Both the position numbers and the translations under genes were made by a program. A stretch of DNA of 64,000 bases. Origin: Nomia melanderi. Its lineage: Eukaryota > Arthropoda > Insecta > Hymenoptera > Halictidae. Location: assembly GCF_051020985.1 (NCBI RefSeq), contig NC_135000.1, forward strand, positions 3,596,001 to 3,660,000. The letters run 5' to 3'. This document shows, one piece after another, positions 58,003-64,000 of this stretch. The notes below the pieces were generated by a model. It saw only the letters and a program-made list of their open reading frames with translations, did not search any database and was not told the origin of the DNA. Every line of letters starts with the position of its first letter. Positions within the stretch are counted from its first letter, which is position 1.

Positions 58003-58894
58003 TTTTGATCACTTAAAATAAAGAAATAAATTAATAATAATTATATAGTTAGGTCAAGTTTTCCAGTTTTAATATTCACTGTAAAAGATTAAGACGCTGT
58101 TAATAATTCGAATCGAAAATGGGAAAACGTAGAAATTTGATTATTTGTTTCAATATGAATGAGAAACCAATGCTTGAAGATTGATAATATTGAAACAGTA
58201 ACAACAAAAGGGGAAATCCAATATTTATGTACTGCTCATATAATATCACGCGTTCTGTTTATACAGCAAATACCAATATCAAGCTACCAACAATGTTCAC
58301 TATAAAATACCAAATTCCTCTTTCCAATAATTCAGTGAATTCCCGAACAAACCATCAAATATTCAACGTCCAATTTTTCAAGGATTCCCCGCTAACAAAC
58401 ACTATAAATATTAAATTTCGGGCGAAATGTTTACTCAATTATCCGGGCCAAAATTCTTTGTTGAAAATTCGCTTTTCAACGGTGATATTCTCCAATTTCT
58501 CAATATCGGGAAAAAATATATCGAGGAAACAGGAAGTCTGACGGCGGCCGGGCGTCGATCGCGTTGCGTTAATGGTTACATTGTTATATACACGTCTACC
58601 GGCTCGGTTGCGAAATTCAATTCCACGCCTGCGGAACGATATACTACTCGCCCCGCAGGCGCGATAAAAATCAGAATTTTCCATCGATCCGCGTGTGCAC
58701 GCACGCACGTCGCTCGGCCGGGCGAGGCGGAGTGAGGCAATCGACGAGGGGATCGCGAAACCGCGGCCGTTCGTTTCGCCCGAAAATTGTCGTCCCGTTT
58801 CTCCCTTTTGCTTTTCACTGCGTTCTCCTTTGCGCGCCGCATTTCGAAGGTTTCACCTATGCGCGGAAAAGAAACGAGTCACGTTCCGATCGGG

Positions 58895-60080
58895 GGAATA
58901 GAAACGATTGTATTCGGCCACGAGAAATTTAAGAGGAATGTGTTACATTGTTCTTTTTTTAGGGTTTTAGTTGCTTTTAAAAATCATGTGTGTAGATTGA
59001 AATCGACGGAAATCGGTTTCTGATATTCGATTCGATTGAGAATAAAGAAACGATTGTATTCGGCCACGAGAAATTTAAGAGGAATGTGTTACTTTGTTTG
59101 TTCTCTTTTTAGGGTTTTAGTTGCTCTTAAAAATCGTGTGTGTAGATTGAAATCGACGAGAATCGATTTCTGACATTATTCAATTCCATTGAGAATAAAG
59201 AAACGATTGTATTCGGCCACGAGAAATTTAAGAGGAATGTGTTACTTTGTTTGTTCTTCTTTTAGGGTTTTAGTTGCTTTTAAAAATCCTGTGTGTATGG
59301 AGATTGAAATCGACGGAAATCGGTTTCTGATATTCGATTCGATTGAGAGTAAAGAAACGATTGTATTCAACTACAGAAGAATGGAGATAAATTTTTATTA
59401 TTTTTGAAATCATTTTTGTAGATTGAAATTGACAGCAATCGGTTTCCGGTATTATTACTGATTTGATCGGGGATAATATAAACGATCGCATTTGACCTCG
59501 AGCAAATCTAGAGAATTGCATTTCTTTGTTTGTTTTTTTAAAGGATTTTAGTTGTTTTTAAAAATCGCTTGCCAATTGAAATTGAGAAAAATTGGTTTCT
59601 GGTATTACTATCGATTCAATTGAGGATATAGAAACGATTGTATTCGACCACAGGAATATCGGGAAAAATGTATCGCTTTCTCTTTTGTTTTTTCTCTTTT
59701 TAGGATTTTGGTTGTTTTTGAGAACCGTTTGTGTGAACTGAAATTGACAAAAGTCGGTTTCTGGTATCATTATCGATTCCATTGAGAATATAGAAACGAT
59801 TGCATTTGGCCTCAAGAAAATTGAGTAAACTGTATTTCTTTGTTTGTTCTTTTTTTCACGATTTTACTTGTTGAAAATCGTTTGTCGATTGCATTGAAAA
59901 GAGTTGGTATTACTATCGATTCGATTGTGAATATAGGAATGATTGTATACGGTCAAAAAAAATTGGAAAAAATGTACCTATCGTTTTCTCCTTTGTTTTT
60001 CATTTTATTAGGATTATAAAATTGTTCATTACAATCCTTTGTCGATTGAAATCGAAAAAGTTTGGTTTTGTGAATTATTC
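58895..60080. repeat. About 150-bp tandem array, eight units
   Basis: AAACGATTGTATTCGGCC anchors near 58902, 59048, 59201, 59355, 59480, 59632, 59794 and 59937. The leftmost three units are nearly identical and the right ones progressively decayed. Confidence 0.85.
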
Positions 60081-62599
60081 TCCATTCGACCGAAATTCCC
60101 TTTTCAATGATTTCTCTTATTATTTAATGAAGATGGGGCTGGGTTTTCAGATAATAAGTTTAATTGGATTTTTGTGTGATTAGTGTAATGAGAATCGACA
60201 TCTTTTGATTAAGACTTTTTAATTGGAACGGTCTTTAATGAAGGTGAAACGAAAAGTGATATCATTTAATAATGATCATGGGGGAGTTATTTAATCGTAA
60301 TTAATTAGGATTTTAATTAGATTCGTTACAGCTGGAAATTCTTAATTAAAATGTATTTTAACAAACGTGAATCGAAATGTTATCAGTTTATTTACTAATG
60401 AAGTTATTTCTCATTTATTTATGGTTAAGGGAAAATTGTATAATGTGCATCGGTTTCCAGGTGTTCAGATTTCGCGCCATTCTTTCAAACGTGGGAAAGC
60501 TATTGGAATTTTCTTCGGTTGATTTTCCTTCGTTCCACTTTCTTCGTGTATCACTTAATTACGTTCACCTGAATATATATAATCGGTTTCAATCGCTTGC
60601 ATTACTGCAGGATTTGCATCGGATGCAATTAATTCAATTTGATTGTAAATAATTGTATAAATTTCATAGGAATTCCGAACGAATCGTCCAATAAATTTTC
60701 ATTAGCGTTCCTTAATTATATTGGTGTGCGATTGAAACAAATCGTAACTGATTCGTCGATATATAAATCAAGGAACTAAATCATGGAAAGTATGGACAAG
60801 GAAATTAATGACAATAGAATTGGCAGATGTAATTAAACATTAATAGAAGATTGGAAATAATTGGTGAACGTAATCGTATGTTAACGGGCGATTAAAGAGA
60901 CATTATACACGTGATAACGTCGATTTCATGTGTTTACTTTGTTCCATCGAGTATAATTAAAAACAAATGGATCTGTCACTTGCAATTCTAAATGTTTTAA
61001 CTGATTTTGAAAAAACCGAACCGTGAACTTTTACAATAGCTCTCTCATTAATTTTTCCCGTTACAAAATACTTATTATAGATTGTTATTGACAATAAATT
61101 TTATCAGAAACCTTTAGTTTTCAAATTAAATTGAAAACCGAAAAATAAACAGAAATTAATGAAAGTCGCAAGTGTCTTCTTACTATAAAGATAGGTTAAT
61201 CGCGAATTTTTTTTTATAAACAACAAAAATCTCCAAAAAGACAATAATATAAAAAACTCAATAGAAATGTCAGAATTTTTAATTAATTTTATTAATTTTC
61301 TTTCGCTTTAAATTCATTTTATTACTCTTCAACAATTTTATTTTAATTATCCTCCCGAACCCAAAGCTGGATAATAAAATTCATTACATAATGTGTATTA
61401 CATTCTCACAGAGTTATAATTAAAATGATCAAATTCCTTGAAACACAGTTCTTCCCAACCCGAATTCCCAAAATTCTAAAAATTCTAAAAATTGTCAATC
61501 CCCATAAGAGATCCCATTACCGCGACCCACCAAAGCCACCAAAATCCCCCATCGCGAAACCGTCAAACACCCTCAAAAGCCCGCAACATCGCCAGAAGCA
61601 TTTTCATCAAGAATCCCAGCAGAGCGTGAAGATAATCGCGTCAGAACGCTTCCGTCGAATCGACTATGAAAGGATCGCCGGCAATGAAAGGAATCTTTCA
61701 CGGAGAGCTTACCGCGATCGAGGAAAATTCGTTTCCCAGCCCGGGGCAGGCAGCTCTTCGATCCTCTAGGATCTCAGCTCTCTCTCACTCCTTCGCAACG
61801 AACTCAAAAATCGATGTTTATTTCCTCTCGGAACGACTCGACTGCGAAATAATCGACCCGATCACTTCTTCGATCCTCTAAGATCTCACCTTTCCCTTCT
61901 TCCTTCGGAACAACAGCTCGAAACTCGAGCCTTGTTTCTCCCGAAACGATCCGATGGCTAATTGATCGGTGGAAACGACGAAAAGTAGGTATGAAATTGA
62001 ATCGAAACGAAGGTCAAGGAGAAAATCGAGAAATAAACGAAAGGAAATTCACTTGGGGGAGAACTAGATTCACGGCTGGATCGAGCCGTGATCCAAGGAG
62101 AAGGTAGATCCTCGCGGTCTCGAAACAGAAAGGTAACTGTCCGGCTGGCTCTACTCGTAGGCCTGGTAAACTCGTAAGAGGTGTGTGCACACAAGCGCAC
62201 ACCTCCTACCAGGTTTCTTCGGTAACTCGCCTTTTTCGTCTCCTTCTCTGTTTCTCTTCCTGCGCCGGGAGGGTTTCCAGTCGCCGATGATCCAACGATC
62301 GCCGGACGCCGGATCGGCCGCGTGGAGCGAGTTTCACGATTTAGCGGGTCAGTCGAGCAGACCCGTTCGCGGATTTTTCCTGATCGTTAAGCAGCTCAAG
62401 ACTTGTTTGGGCATTCTACATTCTAAGGAGCATTTAATCGCGTGTGTTGCTCGCCTATTAAAATAACCTTGAGATATGTTGTCAACCACGTCATTTTCAA
62501 CAACTTTTTCTTATTCATAAAACGAGCGGTCATTGGCATTTAATTCTCCCTTATAGTTTCGTGATGTATACTGCCTTGCGTCTCCGCAGACTTTTCATA

Positions 62600-63130
62600 G
62601 TGTTCAGAGATTTTTCATATTCTTTGCAGGCTTCTCACTGTCTTTCTGGGCTTATCACATTCTTCTCAGATTTATCATAACCTTTCAGATTCATCATAGT
62701 TCTCTCAAACTTGTTGTAGTCCTATCTGATGTATCATAGTCCTTTCAGACTCACCATACTCTTGTCAGACTTATCATAGTCTTGTCAGACTTATTATAGT
62801 TCTCCCAAACTTACATTAATCCTCTCAGACTTATCATAGTTCTCTCAGAGTTACCATGATGTTTTTAGACTCCTGATAGTCTTCTCAAATTTATCATAAT
62901 CCTCTCAGACGTATCATAATACTCTAAAACTTCTGATCGTCTCTTCAGAGTTATCACAGTCCTCTCAAATTCATCATGGTCTAGTCAGACTTCTTATAGA
63001 CTTATATAGACCTATAGTCTCTTTAGACTTTCGATACTCTTCTTGGACTTAGCATAGTCCTCTCAGACTTATCATAGTCCTCTCAGGCTCTTCACGGTCC
63101 TCTCAATCTTACTATTTCTATAGTCTTTTC
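62600..63130. repeat. 20-bp minisatellite (CAGACTTATCATAGTCCTCT)n
   Basis: More than twenty units of CAGACTTATCATAGTCCTCT with drift (TTATAGT, TCTCTC variants). Decayed units continue to about 63320. Confidence 0.85.
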
Positions 63131-64000
63131 ACAATTTCCACAACTTTCCCATAGTTCTGTGTACTCTCTGCACAAATCTTCTTGTCAATCTTCACGTCTT
63201 TCACAATTCTTCTACACTCTTCTCGTAGTCCTTACAACCCTCCCGTGATCACGTTGCAATCCTCGTAATCTTCTCATAGCTTTCCTACACTGCTCACAAT
63301 CTCCTTTCTAGACACTTCACAGCCACGCCGTGATCCCTTTCAATCTTCACCACCTTGAAATGCCTGTTCAATCCTTTCACAGCCCTCGGAGTCCAGACAA
63401 TAATACTTGGCCGTCGAAAACGAAGAAATCGGCGTTCTCGCAACACCGTTAATTATCTGTCAGAACAATTGCGAAATCTTACTCGGAGGTCCAGCTAAAG
63501 TGTTCCGAGGTCGTGCGCCTTTTTCCTCCGACGATCCTGGAGAAAACCGGATCGATCCCTTCCGAATGCAGTGTGCATCACCCTTGACCCGAGCATCACT
63601 GACCAGGAAGGTCCTGTTTTGCTCGCTTTCCCTTTTCCCTTTCGAACATCCGAAGGAACTTTCTTAACACATTGCAGACTAGTTGTTTTGTCGGCAGCCA
63701 TGCTCAGTAACTACATAGTACCTGTTCATCTTCTTGCTTTTAACATTCACGAGTTATTTATGGCTTGTATAAGGTCAGAAATGATCATTAACAGTATTCC
63801 TAACATTCTTCTGTATATACCTATTTTTACCAAGATGTAATTTAAAGAAATCTATTAAATCATGCATTATAATCCAATAAATAATTTAATAGAGTATAGT
63901 AAATAATTTAACATAATCCTATAGTATAGTAATAGAAACAGATATCGCCAAATTCAGTTAACAATCGTTATAAGAAAAGTCAAAAAGTTAACTGAGGGGA

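Larger units (their letters stand above)
42578..64000 (+). other. Downstream intron of the sickle tail-like gene hosting the pentraxin gene
   Basis: After the strong donor at 42577/42578 no further plus-strand exon of the family was recognised to the end of the window. The pentraxin gene lies in it on the other strand (43465-57727). From 58.0 to 64.0 kb it carries two long tandem arrays, CpG-rich stretches at 58540-58900 and 61620-62350, and AT-rich sequence with nothing else I can name. Call depends on the next host exon being outside the window. Confidence 0.55.

Noticed and set aside
62185..62466. 93-codon plus-strand frame as a later exon of the SRCIN1-like gene
   Set aside because: It has Ser/Pro-rich text but no match to the family that I can defend, and no acceptor and donor in the needed phase.
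62600..63130. CRISPR-like array
   Set aside because: The repeat units are directly adjacent, drift freely and have no distinct spacers; it is a eukaryotic minisatellite.

Overview
This is an insect nuclear window, most likely from a bee or another hymenopteran. The evidence is short GC-rich exons with GT..AG introns, long AT-rich introns broken by CpG-rich islets, and heavy loads of short TTAA-bounded transposon relicts and minisatellites. The species was not determined. There is no bacterial or viral coding. Nearly all long open frames are chance frames in CpG-rich DNA or in tandem repeats.

Two genes can be assembled exon by exon. The first, on the plus strand (coding exons 7068-42577, 3' end outside the window), is the insect member of the sickle tail (KIAA1217)/SRCIN1 family, called coiled-coil protein CG32809 or AGAP005037 in flies. 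Six exons join without a frame break into 404 codons, including the conserved N-terminal globular module. Two further short exons (14532-14559 and 40170-40196) are proposed as alternative 5' ends. The second, on the minus strand (57727 down to 43465), is a seven-exon gene for a complete 539-residue secreted pentraxin-domain protein. It lies wholly downstream of the last visible exon of the first gene. That exon ends in a strong donor and no later exon is visible, so the pentraxin gene appears to be nested antisense inside a host intron of at least 21 kb.

By region: 1-6.8 kb is upstream DNA with repeat relicts. The CpG-rich promoter/5'UTR and exon 1 are at 6.8-7.3 kb and exon 2 is at 9.6 kb. 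A 24.7 kb intron (9.7-34.3 kb) holds a tRNA-Arg-derived SINE, a dense TTAA-MITE district (17.4-30.9 kb), a 144-bp in-frame tandem array, and a foldback repeat with hammerhead-like cores. Exon 3 (34.3 kb) directly follows a 246-bp tandem duplication. A further intron holds a degenerate minisatellite (36.3-37.6 kb), a nest of three MITEs (38.7-39.5 kb) and a CpG islet (39.6-40.1 kb). Exons 4-6 are at 41.0-42.6 kb. From 43.5 to 57.7 kb the pentraxin gene's seven exons are spread through repeat-rich introns. The remainder, 58-64 kb, holds two long minisatellites and no recognised exon.

The main points for a second look are: chains of TTAA-specific MITEs that share a single TTAA at each junction; a 117-bp stop-free intron of exitron type inside the conserved module of the first gene; an insertion site in one tandem unit whose empty counterpart is visible in the next unit; and mirrored minisatellite arrays rich in TCAAGTG around a CpG islet upstream of pentraxin exon 2.
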